DNA of 64,000 bases, taken from the NCBI GenBank assembly GCA_023417885.1, contig JAEZED010000137.1:1-64000 (forward strand), in the 5' to 3' direction. This DNA comes from Planctomycetota bacterium. GTDB taxonomy: Bacteria; Planctomycetota; Phycisphaerae; Tepidisphaerales; Tepidisphaeraceae. The translations under genes were made by a program, and so were the position numbers. Below, one piece after another: positions 53,630 to 62,403 of the stretch. The notes below the pieces were generated by a model that saw only the letters and a list, made by a program, of their open reading frames with translations, ran no database searches and was not told the origin of the DNA. Every line of letters begins with the position of its first letter. Position 1 is the stretch's first letter.

Positions 53630-54799
53630 TCATGTATTGCTGCCTCTGGTGACTCTCCAACGTACCACCATTCCGATTATCGCGGCCGTAATCACTAGCG
53701 CGATCAGGCGATAAGTCCAGATGGAGGCCCCGGTCTCTTGCACTCCCGGAGCGATCTGCGTGACGAACGCTGCGCGCTGGTCGGCAACGACGAAATCTAC
53801 CGGAACTTCGACGCCCAACCATGACTCTTTGAGCCCGGCTATAGCCCCATCAGGGAGAAACTCATACGACTCGATTGCGAAAGTCACTTGAAGGAGTGCA
53901 ATCGCACGTCCATCGCGAATCAGATACGAGGTTGCCCGCAAAGACTCGATGACGCCGGACCCGGGCCCCAGCAGGTCGTATTCATCCTCCTTTGAGTCTC
54001 GCCACACAGCGATCCAACTCGGACGGCCGCTTAAGCCGTTAACTTTTGTAGAAGCGGCCACCGGACGCATGAGTCGATCGTAACGGACCTGCCGCTCCAG
54101 CACCTTTGTCGCGTCGTTTGGGAGGCGGATCGTGGCACTATCAGTGACTGAAGTCTGGCCGTCCAGCGTTTCCACACGCTGGTCTCCTTCCCAGCCCTCT
54201 TCCGTGCCGGCGTACCCGGCAACAACCAGCGGAATCCACTCTTCCATCCCGTCCGCAATGACGAGTTGGAGAAACCGCGTTGGCAGATCGAAGTTCGCGG
54301 GCCCAGATGCGAAAGCGATTGCCCCTGCGTCGCTGAACAGTACCTCCTTGCGGCGGTCGGATAGTCGAATGGCGTCGCCGCCTGCAACGGCCGTATATAC
54401 TGCTATCTCACCGAAATCGTAGATGCGATGCGACGGATGCATCCGCTCCGGTTGGATATCCGCTCGATAAAACGAATCACCCATCCTGATTGCGAATGCT
54501 CCAGATGATCGCGGGCGATGCTCCGCTTGGAACACGACTGTCTGGATCGAGTTGCCCAAGTCCTCGAACTCTACGCGCCCCCCTTCGGGGGCCTCATCTT
54601 TTGATGCTCGAAGAACCCTAAACGAAACTACTTCATACGTGCCGGTTATCACGACGCCTCTGCCCGCGAGCACCTCCCACGCTGCCGCAGCGTCGGATTG
54701 GTTGTCCGATACTCGGGGGCCAGGCGTCGCCGCCAGCATATCCGCCCATTGACACACTATCAGCAGCACCAGAAATAGAGCAATGTTTCTATGGAGCAT
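53630..54799 (-). CDS. Exported, C-terminally anchored protein of unknown function
   Basis: A 389-residue protein with a signal peptide (NIALFLVLLIVCQWADMLAA). There is a mostly beta extracytoplasmic body (GTYEVVSFRVLRASK, VLFSDAGAIAFASG, RYDRLMRPVAAS). One C-terminal TM (RLIALVITAAIIGMVVRW) is followed by a basic tail. I recognise no enzyme motif. It is second in the lower-GC operon, 58 bases after the Cys-rich gene and one base before MauE/DoxX. It may hold or process the exported product of this operon (inference). Confidence 0.62.
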   Translation of the reverse strand: MLHRNIALFLVLLIVCQWADMLAATPGPRVSDNQSDAAAAWEVLAGRGVVITGTYEVVSFRVLRASKDEAPEGGRVEFEDLGNSIQTVVFQAEHRPRSSGAFAIRMGDSFYRADIQPERMHPSHRIYDFGEIAVYTAVAGGDAIRLSDRRKEVLFSDAGAIAFASGPANFDLPTRFLQLVIADGMEEWIPLVVAGYAGTEEGWEGDQRVETLDGQTSVTDSATIRLPNDATKVLERQVRYDRLMRPVAASTKVNGLSGRPSWIAVWRDSKEDEYDLLGPGSGVIESLRATSYLIRDGRAIALLQVTFAIESYEFLPDGAIAGLKESWLGVEVPVDFVVADQRAAFVTQIAPGVQETGASIWTYRLIALVITAAIIGMVVRWRVTRGSNT

Positions 54800-54857
54800 C
54801 TGTTCGATTGTTCGCGGATACTACGAATGCGTCCCACGCCCTCAACGCCTCTTACTC

Positions 54858-55280
54858 TTACGTCTCCTCGCATTCGACCAGCTTGTATCGCTTAAGCGTC
54901 ATGCCCTCAACCGGTGTCGTCGGCGTAATGCCCGTACAGTCGCATGGCCCAGGCCCGCCAGGTGGCGGCCTCCACCCGCATGTGGCTGTCCCCACCTCAA
55001 GATCACCGCACGAGCCGTCCTCCACAAGCATCACGTCATCGCCCGTTCCCCAAGCATGCACCGTAGTCAGGCCGAGGGAACCTTTGTGATATGTCTTGTT
55101 GCCCGTGCACTGCGACTCGCTTAAACCTCGGCACGGACAATGGAAGGCCGAGTTGCACAGACCGCCGCTCGTATTCCCAATTTCGTAGCACTCAACTGCA
55201 GCGGCTTGCCCGACCGCTAAGACGCTCGTCAACACGAGTGCAAGCGTCAACCAGCTGCATCGCCGAGGTTCTTCGCGCAT
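54858..55280 (-). CDS. Small exported protein with ten cysteines
   Basis: A 140-residue protein. The signal peptide ends near AVGQAAA. The mature part has ten cysteines spread over about 107 residues, in ECYE, LCNS, HCPCR, QCTG, SCGD, TCGW, PCDCT and VECE. Even cysteine number and high density suggest five disulfides. GGAGG four bases before the ATG and a TTGACA promoter just upstream make it the first gene of the operon. I recognise no family. It is a natural candidate substrate for the MauE/DoxX redox protein two genes downstream. Confidence 0.68.
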   Translation of the reverse strand: MREEPRRCSWLTLALVLTSVLAVGQAAAVECYEIGNTSGGLCNSAFHCPCRGLSESQCTGNKTYHKGSLGLTTVHAWGTGDDVMLVEDGSCGDLEVGTATCGWRPPPGGPGPCDCTGITPTTPVEGMTLKRYKLVECEET

Positions 55281-55302
55281 TTGGCCTCCAGTTCAAATCG
55301 CG

Positions 55303-55330
55303 AACTTATCCCATCGGGTACCCCTGTCAA
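55303..55330 (-). promoter_or_regulatory. Sigma70 promoter of the MauE/Cys-rich operon
   Basis: On the minus strand TTGACA (55330-55325), a 16-base spacer and TAAGTT (55308-55303), 23 bases before the ATG at 55280. The spacer contains the palindrome GGGTACCC. It lies in the gap after mutL, so the operon has its own start. Confidence 0.6.
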
Positions 55331-55379
55331 GCAAAAGTCAAAATGGCGTCAACGCAAGACACGCCAACTGTTTGCGCGC

Positions 55380-57401
55380 TCAGAAGCCCGTCCGCTTGAA
55401 CTGCTTCTCGAGGTCCTCCAGCGATAGTCGCAGCGTGGTCGGGCGGCCGTGGGGGCAGTTGCTGGAGCGGGAGACGAGGTGCCGCCTCTCCACAAGCGCG
55501 TCGATCTCCGCCGGCGTGAGCGGGTCGCCCGCCTTCACCGCCGCCTTGCAGGCCATCATGTCCAGCACCTCGTGAACGATCGCCTCGTCGTTGCCGGCGG
55601 CGCTGCGGAGATCCGATTCGGCGCGCTCCAGCAGATCGCGCAGGAAAGCGACTGGGTCGAGCCGCGCAAGGAACGACGGGAAGGCATGGATCGCGACGAC
55701 GCCCGGCCCGAACGGCTCGGCCTCCACGCCGAGCTGCGCCAGCGTCGGCGACAGTTCCTCGAGCAGGGCAACGTGCGACTCCGCCGCCTCGAAGGTGATC
55801 GGCAGGAGCAGGCGCTGGCTCTCGAGCGGCCCGCGCCGGAGGCGGGCGAGCAGCTCCTCGTAAAGGATGCGCTCATGCAGCGCGTGCTGGTCGATGATCT
55901 CCATCCCCTCGTCGCTCTGGACGACGAGGTAGGCGTTGTGAAGCTGGATGGCACGCGTGACCGGTAGGCCCGACCCACCCGCCCGGCCGGCGCCCGTCTC
56001 CGACCCACCGATAGCCGCGCCGCGGCGCGACGCAGGGGCATCGCCCACGTGCGTCGTCTCACTCGACGCGCGAGCCAGCTCCGTCCCATCCGAGCGCTCA
56101 TCCTCGCGCGAAGCAGCAGGCGGCTCAATGGCGCGATCCCACGCGCGTGCCACGACTTCCGCCGTGCTCGCCTGCTCCGGTGGAGCATGATCCGCCTCTT
56201 CACTCGGCGCGTCGCGTCGAACTGCCACCAGGCCGGGCACTTCGCGCGGCGGCGCGCTGCCGAGCTCGAGCGACTGCTGCGCCTGCCCGAGCGCATCCTT
56301 AAAGAAGGAGGCCAGCGATTGCCGCAGGTCCTCGCGCGGCATCGCCCAGCTTGGGGGCTCCGCCTGCGGCCGCGCCTTGGGCGACAGGTTCTGTCCCAGG
56401 AGCACCTCGCGCACCGCGGAGTGGATCAGGCTCCAGACGCGGCCGGCGTTGCGGAAGCGCACCTCCGCCTTCGTCGGGTGGACGTTCACGTCCACCTCGT
56501 GGGGCGGCACCGTCAGCAGCAGGATGGCGGCGGGGTGCCGCCCCGGCTCGGTCAGCCCCCGGTACGCCTCCCGCACGGCATGGGAAGCGCTGCGGTCGCG
56601 GATGGCGCGGCCGTTGACGTAGACATGCTGGTAGCGCGCGGCGGTGGCGGCGAACTCCGGCAGGCCGATGATTCCTTGGAGACGCCACGTCGTGCCGTCG
56701 CGCTCGTCGGCGACGTCGAGGATCATCGGGCGCTCGCTGAACGCCTCGGCATACTCCCGCGGCCAGGCGACGAGCAGCCGCTCGTGCGCATCGCAGGCGG
56801 GCCAATCGGAGATGACGCGCCCGTCGCGAATGTAGCGGAAAGCCACGTCCGGCCGCGGCAGGGCCAGGCGCACGAGCATGTCGGTCACCTGCCCGCTCTC
56901 GGCGGCGGCGCCCTTGAGGAACTTGCGCCGCGCGGGCGTGTTGAAGAAGAGGTCCCGCACCTCGACGGTGGTGCCGGCGTTGCCCGGGGCGCTGACCACC
57001 TCGCTGAGTCTTCCGCCGTCGTTACGCATCTCGAACGCCTCGGCCTCGCCGCAGCGGGAGAGGATGCGCGCGCGGCTGACGCTGCCAATGCTCGCCAGCG
57101 CCTCGCCGCGGAAGCCCATGGTGGCGATGGCGGCCAGCTCCGCGTCGTCGCGCAGCTTGCTCGTGGCGTGCTGGGCGAAGGCCAGGGGCAGCTCCGCGGG
57201 CGGGATGCCGCCGCCGTCGTCAATGACGCGGATGAGGGAGCGCCCGCCTTCTTCGATCTCGACGGTGATGCGCCGGGCCCCGGCGTCGAGGGCGTTCTCG
57301 ACCAGCTCCTTCACGACGCTCGCCGGCCGTTCGATCACCTCGCCCGCCGCAATGCGGTTGACGAGGTACGGCGGAAGCTGCTGGATGGCCCGGCGATTCA
57401 C
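55380..57401 (-). CDS. mutL: DNA mismatch repair protein MutL
   Basis: A 673-residue GHKL ATPase that links MutS recognition to strand incision. The N-terminal ATPase motifs are VNRIAAGEVIERPASVVKEL, DDGGGIP, HATSKL and GFRGEALASI. FNTPARRKFLK starts the transducer. A variable, Arg/Glu/Ala-rich linker spans about residues 350-480. The C-terminal dimerisation domain has DQHALHERILYEE, the metal-binding endonuclease motif, then ACKAAVKAG and CPHGRPT. MutL here is thus probably a nicking endonuclease, as in bacteria lacking MutH. No mutS is in the window. Confidence 0.96.
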   Translation of the reverse strand: MNRRAIQQLPPYLVNRIAAGEVIERPASVVKELVENALDAGARRITVEIEEGGRSLIRVIDDGGGIPPAELPLAFAQHATSKLRDDAELAAIATMGFRGEALASIGSVSRARILSRCGEAEAFEMRNDGGRLSEVVSAPGNAGTTVEVRDLFFNTPARRKFLKGAAAESGQVTDMLVRLALPRPDVAFRYIRDGRVISDWPACDAHERLLVAWPREYAEAFSERPMILDVADERDGTTWRLQGIIGLPEFAATAARYQHVYVNGRAIRDRSASHAVREAYRGLTEPGRHPAAILLLTVPPHEVDVNVHPTKAEVRFRNAGRVWSLIHSAVREVLLGQNLSPKARPQAEPPSWAMPREDLRQSLASFFKDALGQAQQSLELGSAPPREVPGLVAVRRDAPSEEADHAPPEQASTAEVVARAWDRAIEPPAASREDERSDGTELARASSETTHVGDAPASRRGAAIGGSETGAGRAGGSGLPVTRAIQLHNAYLVVQSDEGMEIIDQHALHERILYEELLARLRRGPLESQRLLLPITFEAAESHVALLEELSPTLAQLGVEAEPFGPGVVAIHAFPSFLARLDPVAFLRDLLERAESDLRSAAGNDEAIVHEVLDMMACKAAVKAGDPLTPAEIDALVERRHLVSRSSNCPHGRPTTLRLSLEDLEKQFKRTGF

Positions 57402-57507
57402 GCGGCCATCTTAGAGGCCGGCGGGCCGGGGCCGAAAACTTCCAGCCCTATGCTGCTCCCGGGGGACGACATCATGGCATTCCATTCAGTTGACGGGAGA
57501 ACCAGCG

Positions 57508-57969
57508 ATGAGTCCACGCCTTGCCTACACGACGATCGCCCCTGACGCCTTCCGTGCGATGCTCGGGCTGGAGAGCTACCTGCGCCAGAGCGGCTTCGAC
57601 CTGAAGCTGCTCCACCTGGTCAAGCTCCGCGCCTCGCAGATCAACGGCTGCGCCTACTGCATCGACATGCACTGGAAGGACGCCCGCGCCGCCGGCGAGA
57701 GCGAGCAGCGGCTTTACGGCCTGGATGCGTGGGAGGAGAGCCCGTACTACACCGACCGCGAGCGGGCGGCGCTGGCGTGGACCGAGTCGCTGACGCGCAT
57801 CAGCGAGACGCACGCTCCCGACGACGTCTACGACCGCGTGCGATCCCACTTCTCCGACAAGGAGCTGGTGGACCTGACGCTGGCGATCAGCACGATCAAC
57901 GCCTGGAACCGCCTGGCGATCGCCTTTCGCGCCGAGGCCGGCAGTTACCGCCCGCCCACCGCCGGATAA
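57508..57969 (+). CDS. Carboxymuconolactone decarboxylase / AhpD-family protein
   Basis: A 153-residue all-helical protein. The AhpD-like core holds LVKLRASQINGCAYCIDMHWKDA, with the redox motif CxxC-x3-H. AALAWTESLTRIS and STINAWNRLAIAF complete the family pattern. It is likely an alkylhydroperoxidase-type antioxidant or a thiol oxidoreductase, cytosolic. GGGAGA lies nine bases before the ATG. It is convergent with the kinase gene (15-base gap) and divergent from mutL. Confidence 0.9.
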   Translation: MSPRLAYTTIAPDAFRAMLGLESYLRQSGFDLKLLHLVKLRASQINGCAYCIDMHWKDARAAGESEQRLYGLDAWEESPYYTDRERAALAWTESLTRISETHAPDDVYDRVRSHFSDKELVDLTLAISTINAWNRLAIAFRAEAGSYRPPTAG

Positions 57970-57984
57970 CCCAGGGGGGCCAAA

Positions 57985-60450
57985 CTAGCGCCCCGTGACC
58001 GTCGCCTCCAGCGCCGCAAGGTGCCCGTCCGCCGAGCGGACGCGGGCGTGGTCTTCTCCCAGCGTGGCCGCGAGGATGGCTCGACCGCGCACGAGGTCGT
58101 CGCGCGCCGCGACGCCGTCGCCGCAGGCCAGCGCGATCGCCCCGCGCGTCACCAGCGTCTGCCCGGTCAGCCAGTGGCTCTCCCCGACGGCGGAGAGCGC
58201 GACCTCGACCGCCCGGCCGGCCGGCGCCCGCGCCTCGGGTGCGCGACCCGCCTCGAGCAGGGCGGCGGCGAGGCGGTGATAGTTCATTGCGGTGTCGCGC
58301 GAGGCGCTCCCATGCACCCGCTCGGTGGCCGCGGCAAGCTCCTGCGCCATCGACACCGCGCGCTCGATCTGCCCGGCGTTCGCCAGCGCGCTGACGAGGT
58401 TTCCCTGCACGATGAGCGCCTGCGGGTGCTCCTGGCCGTACTCCCGCTGCACCACCGGCATCGCCGCCTCCAGCAGCGGCAGCGCTTCGGTGTAGCGTGA
58501 CTGGTCCAGCAGAACGGCCGCCTGGTTCACCGACACCAGCGCCGTGTAAAGGTGATCGGGACCCAGCAGTTCGGACACCTGTCCCGGCAGGGCCGCCAGC
58601 GCCGCGGCCGCCTCCGCCTGGCGTCCCGCGGCGTCGAGCGCGAGCGCGTGCATGTTGAGCGCTTCGACCGACAGCAGGGCATCGCCCGTCGCCTGGGCCA
58701 GGGTGACGGCGATCTCCGCGTGGGTGATGGCCGGATCCCACTCGCCGCGCCGGCCGGCGATGTCGGAGAGCATGAGGCGGGCCTGCGCATGGGCCCGGCG
58801 AACGACCGAAGCATCGCTCGAGAGCGCTAGCGCCTCTTCCAGGAGAGGCGCGGCCTCGTCGAGGCGATCCCGCTGCACCGCCAGCGTGCCGAGGGAGACG
58901 AGCGCGCGGATGCGCTGCGGATGATCCCGCTCCGCGGCCGACTCCAGGAGCGCGAGCGCCTCGCGCATCATCGCCTGGCTCTCCGCGAAGGCGCCGAGCT
59001 TCATGTACGCCTCGCCCAGCGTCAGGCGCAGGTCCGCCTCGATCATCGGCTCGGCGTCGAAGCGATCGTCCAGCGCTGCCGCGGCGCGGTCGAGCAGGTC
59101 CACGACGCGCACGTCGCGTCCCTCCTGCCCGGGAACCGCAGCCCCGAGCAGATCGTCGGACAGGAAGCGGTTGATCCGCTCGTTCGCGTCGAGCTGCTGG
59201 CGGAAGCGCCAGTTCTGCCGCTCGGCGCGGATGAACCCGACGGAGGTGCCGAGGAGTCCGCCGACCAGCAGGAGCAGGGCGACCGACACCGCCGTGATCG
59301 CGGCGAGGTGCCGCTGGAGGAACCGGCTGAGCAGGTAGACCCGGGTCGGCTCCACCGCCTCGACCGGGCGGCTCTCCAGGAACCGGCGCAGGTCGGCGGC
59401 GAAAGCGGCGACGCCGGGATATCGCGCCTCGGCCGGGGCGAGCGCCCGGTCACAGACCGCGGCGAGGTCCGACGGAACCTTCGGTGTCCCGTGAAGTGAG
59501 GCGCGCGGCCGGTGGCGCACCGCCTCGAACAGCACCGGCAGGGAGGCGTCGCGCAGATCCGATAGATCCAGCGGCGGGGCGCCGGCGAGCAGCGTGAAGA
59601 GGACGGCGCCGAGGCCGTACACGTCGGCGCGCACATCCGCCACGGCGCCGGGCTCGGCCTGCTCGGGCGCCATGAAGAGCGGCGTGCCGGCAGCGCCATC
59701 GGCCTCGCCCCCGCGACCCAGCCAGCGCCGCAGGGCCGACCCGGCTGCCGTCGCGCCCACGAGGCCGAAGTCGATCACCTTCACCCTCGCATCATCGCGC
59801 CCGCCGATCACGAGGAGGTTCGAAGGCTTCACGTCCCGGTGGATCACGCCCCGGTCGTGCGCGTGCCCGAGCGCGTCGGCCGCCTGGAGCACCGCCCGCA
59901 CGACCTGGCGCACATCCGGCGCATCACGCCGGGCCCAGGCGGTGATCGGCTCCCCATCGACATATTCCATCGCGAGGTATGCCCGCCCCTGCTCATCAAC
60001 CGCCGCGTCGAAGACCTGCGCGATGTGCGGATGGCTGAGCATCGCCATCGCGTTGCGCTCGGCGGCGAATCGGCCCGGCTCGGTGATGGCGTCGGGCAGG
60101 TCTAGCACCTTCAGGGCGACGTCGCGCTCCAGCGCGCCGGTCTGCCGAGCTGCATACACCGCACCACCCCCGCCGCGCCCCAGCAGGCGCTCCACGACGT
60201 ACGGCCCGACGCGATCGCCGGGACATAGCGTCTCCTGCTCGACGCCTAGCCAGTCGTGCAGGTCATCCCACGGGCGGCTGAGCACCGGCCCGCGTTCGGT
60301 CTGGCTGAATCGCAGCAGGTCCGCGACCTCCGCGCGCAGGGCGGCGTCCGGACATGCGCCGGCGAGATAGGCCTCGCGCTGCTCCGGTGGGCGCGACGCG
60401 GCTTCGGCGAAGAGCTCGGCAAGGTGCTGGTGGCGTTCACGCGGGGTCAT
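57985..60450 (-). CDS. Membrane Ser/Thr protein kinase with C-terminal TPR-like repeats
   Basis: An 821-residue kinase. An N-terminal helical region (about 1-70) precedes the Hanks-type kinase domain: the glycine loop GRGGGGAVYAA (where GEGGMGxV is usual), VALKVLDL with the ATP lysine, HRDVKPSNLLV, DFGLVG and GTPLFMAPEQAEPG. One TM (AITAVSVALLLLVGGLLG) near residue 370 leads to about 430 residues of helical tetratricopeptide-like repeats, presumably outside the membrane. It overlaps the ECF sigma gene upstream by 14 bases, so the pair is co-translated. It probably phosphorylates the sigma factor or associated proteins (inference from known ECF-kinase pairs). Confidence 0.93.
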   Translation of the reverse strand: MTPRERHQHLAELFAEAASRPPEQREAYLAGACPDAALRAEVADLLRFSQTERGPVLSRPWDDLHDWLGVEQETLCPGDRVGPYVVERLLGRGGGGAVYAARQTGALERDVALKVLDLPDAITEPGRFAAERNAMAMLSHPHIAQVFDAAVDEQGRAYLAMEYVDGEPITAWARRDAPDVRQVVRAVLQAADALGHAHDRGVIHRDVKPSNLLVIGGRDDARVKVIDFGLVGATAAGSALRRWLGRGGEADGAAGTPLFMAPEQAEPGAVADVRADVYGLGAVLFTLLAGAPPLDLSDLRDASLPVLFEAVRHRPRASLHGTPKVPSDLAAVCDRALAPAEARYPGVAAFAADLRRFLESRPVEAVEPTRVYLLSRFLQRHLAAITAVSVALLLLVGGLLGTSVGFIRAERQNWRFRQQLDANERINRFLSDDLLGAAVPGQEGRDVRVVDLLDRAAAALDDRFDAEPMIEADLRLTLGEAYMKLGAFAESQAMMREALALLESAAERDHPQRIRALVSLGTLAVQRDRLDEAAPLLEEALALSSDASVVRRAHAQARLMLSDIAGRRGEWDPAITHAEIAVTLAQATGDALLSVEALNMHALALDAAGRQAEAAAALAALPGQVSELLGPDHLYTALVSVNQAAVLLDQSRYTEALPLLEAAMPVVQREYGQEHPQALIVQGNLVSALANAGQIERAVSMAQELAAATERVHGSASRDTAMNYHRLAAALLEAGRAPEARAPAGRAVEVALSAVGESHWLTGQTLVTRGAIALACGDGVAARDDLVRGRAILAATLGEDHARVRSADGHLAALEATVTGR

Positions 60451-60970
60451 CGGAGGCCACCTCCAGAAGCTCGCGGCGCAGCCAGGCGCGGGCGAACTGC
60501 CAGTCCCCTTCGACGGTGCGGGGCGAGACCTCCAGGGCGGCCGCCACCTCCCCATGGCTCATCCCGCCAAAGAACCTGAGTGTGACGACGTCTGCCTGGC
60601 GCGGGCTGAGCCGGGCGAGCCGGTTCAGGGCGTCGTCCAGGTCGACCAGGTCGAGCCGCACGTCGTGCGCCCCCAGGTCATGGCTCTGGAGGGAGAGACG
60701 CCTTGCAGCGCCCCCGCGCTTGACCCGCCGGCGACGCCGGGCGTGGTCGATCAGCACCTGCCGCATCTGCCGGGCCGCGATCGCGAGCAGAGCGGGGCGG
60801 TCGGCAGGATCCAGGTTCCGCTGCTCGCGCAGCCGCAGGAATGCCTCGTGGACGAGCGCGGTCGGCTGGAGCGTGTGATCGGGCCGCTCCGCGCGCAGCT
60901 GCCCGGCGGCGATCCCGCGCAGCTCCTGGTAGAGCGTGCGGCTGAGGTTTTCCCGGATGTCGCCGAGCAT
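60437..60970 (-). CDS. ECF-type RNA polymerase sigma factor
   Basis: A 177-residue sigma factor of the planctomycete/acidobacterial ECF group (TIGR02999-like). Region 2 spans LYQELRGIAAGQL...TALVHEAFLRL and ends QMRQVLIDHARRRRRVKRGG. Region 4 reads LARLSPRQADVVTLRFFGGMSHGEVAAALEVSPRTVEGDWQFARAWLRREL, containing the HTH. The gene ends inside the kinase gene, so expression is coupled. No anti-sigma factor is nearby, and kinase-based control is likely (inference). Confidence 0.93.
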   Translation of the reverse strand: MLGDIRENLSRTLYQELRGIAAGQLRAERPDHTLQPTALVHEAFLRLREQRNLDPADRPALLAIAARQMRQVLIDHARRRRRVKRGGAARRLSLQSHDLGAHDVRLDLVDLDDALNRLARLSPRQADVVTLRFFGGMSHGEVAAALEVSPRTVEGDWQFARAWLRRELLEVASDDPA

Positions 60971-61077
60971 TCGGATTTTTTCGTTGCGGGGTCAGACCAC
61001 GACTGTCGCCAACCCATGCGCCGGAAGTTCGCCGGGATCACCTGCGAACCCGGAGTGCAAGGCGCGGGACGACCTCG

Positions 61078-61098
61078 CAATGTGCTGATAGCACATTG
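61078..61098. promoter_or_regulatory. 21-bp palindrome upstream of the gene at 61140
   Basis: CAATGTGCT-GAT-AGCACATTG is perfect 9-base arms around a 3-base centre, AT-rich in a GC-rich region. It lies 42 bases before the ATG at 61140 and 108 bases before the divergent sigma gene. It looks like a dimeric repressor or activator site. Confidence 0.45.
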
Positions 61099-61139
61099 CC
61101 GCCCGCCGCACAAACCCATTTTGGCAACGGAGAACCGCC

Positions 61140-61490
61140 ATGACCACGCAACCGACGCCCAGCCCGACTTCCACGCCCTACGACCCCGCCCAGGCCTCAC
61201 AGCGGGACGTCGTCTACATCGTCGGCAACATCATGGGCATCCTCTCGATCGGCTTCGGCAGCCTCGGCGTGCTGCTGAGCTTCGTGCCGCTCGTCGGAGT
61301 CCTCTCGCTTCCCCTCTGCATCGGCGGGATCTTCTGGGGCGGGATCGGGGCGCTGGTGCTTCACCTGGGTCGCCGCGGAAGCGTGCGGTTTCCGCTGATC
61401 GGCATGGCGCTCTGCGTCGCAGCGCTGGTGATCGCGATCATCGTGAACGTGCTCTTCTTCGGCGCCGCCGCGGCGTCGAACGGCATGTGA
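61140..61490 (+). CDS. Small membrane protein, three hydrophobic segments
   Basis: A 116-residue protein. A Thr/Pro-rich N-terminal tail of about 20 residues is followed by helices IVGNIMGILSIGFGSLGVLL, LSLPLCIGGIFWGGIGALVL and FPLIGMALCVAALVIAIIVN. It resembles DUF4190-type small membrane proteins. Function unknown. It may be regulated by the palindrome upstream. Confidence 0.65.
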   Translation: MTTQPTPSPTSTPYDPAQASQRDVVYIVGNIMGILSIGFGSLGVLLSFVPLVGVLSLPLCIGGIFWGGIGALVLHLGRRGSVRFPLIGMALCVAALVIAIIVNVLFFGAAAASNGM

Positions 61491-61512
61491 GCCTGTCTTC
61501 ACACGGGCGCAG

Positions 61513-61558
61513 AGGAGCGGAGCGCGGACGCCCTCGCCGGCGCCGCGCTTCTGCTCCT
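61513..61558. terminator. Hairpin between convergent genes
   Basis: AGGAGC (61513-61518) pairs with GCTCCT (61553-61558) and GCGCGG (61522-61527) with CCGCGC (61543-61548) around a GC-rich loop. The sequence then reads through CTGGTCTTACTT. Possibly a bidirectional terminator. Confidence 0.4.
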
Positions 61559-61574
61559 GTGGCCTGCCCTGGTC

Positions 61575-62240
61575 TTACTTGCGCCGGGTGGGCGCCTCGC
61601 CGGCAAGCTGCAGGGCGATCTGGCTGAACATGTCGGCCAGGAGGGCCCGATCGATCTTCGTCTCGCGCAGCTCGGCGGCGGCGCGGGCGACGGTATCGGT
61701 GAGCTCGCTGCGGGCAGTCTGCACCTCGTCGCGGAGCCGGCCGGACTGGTCGAGCAGCTCCTTGCGCAGGTCGCTGTCGCGCTTCTCGCTGGAGTCGTCG
61801 GAAACCTTGAGCCGGCGATCGAGGTCCTTCATCGCGTCCGTGTGCGCGCGGTCGAGGGTCTTGAGCTCTTCCTTCTGCTGGGTGGCCAGTTCCTTGATCG
61901 ACTGCGTCTGACGCTGGCTCTCCCCCTTGACGCGCTCGATGAGGTTGCTCACCTCCGTCTTGGCGTACTGCTCCAGCGAGTCCAGACGCTTGCGGAACTC
62001 CTCCCGGAGCGTCGTCAGCTCCTGGTTGACCTGCTCCTCCAGCGTGGAGAAGCGACGATCGTTGTCGCGCTGCTGGCTCCCGAAGAGGATGTCGCGCACC
62101 TTCTCGAGGCTGTCGCTCGTGGGGCCGCCGGCGGCCTCGGCAGCGAGCTTGGCGATGCGGCCGTTCCCCTGGGGGACGGCGCGTGAAACGGGGCGGCGGC
62201 GCGTAGGACGTGCTGACTTCGCCGGGGTCTTCTTTGCCAT
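61575..62240 (-). CDS. Coiled-coil protein of unknown function
   Basis: A 221-residue protein. A basic N-terminus (MAKKTPAKSARPTRRRP) is followed by KVRDILFGSQQRDNDRRFSTLEEQ, a recurrent block in uncharacterised bacterial proteins. A long alpha-helical coiled coil (about residues 60-185) comes next, rich in Glu/Lys/Arg/Gln/Ser heptads. The C-terminal domain (KIDRALLADMFSQIALQLAGE) is short. The family resembles DNA-associated or cytoskeletal scaffolds only in general form. No function is assigned. Confidence 0.7.
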   Translation of the reverse strand: MAKKTPAKSARPTRRRPVSRAVPQGNGRIAKLAAEAAGGPTSDSLEKVRDILFGSQQRDNDRRFSTLEEQVNQELTTLREEFRKRLDSLEQYAKTEVSNLIERVKGESQRQTQSIKELATQQKEELKTLDRAHTDAMKDLDRRLKVSDDSSEKRDSDLRKELLDQSGRLRDEVQTARSELTDTVARAAAELRETKIDRALLADMFSQIALQLAGEAPTRRK

Positions 62241-62403
62241 TTTTCGCCTCCTGTGCGAACTGGGTTACGGAGCGGGATGAGGCCCAGCCGCATCCCTGCG
62301 ATCCGCAAGGTAACGGGGGAGCGCCGCAAGATGCAAGAAAAGTGGGGGATTCGAGGGGATATGCAGGCCGCACGGGCCGGCCCAAGCGTCGCCTTGGGTT
62401 GCG

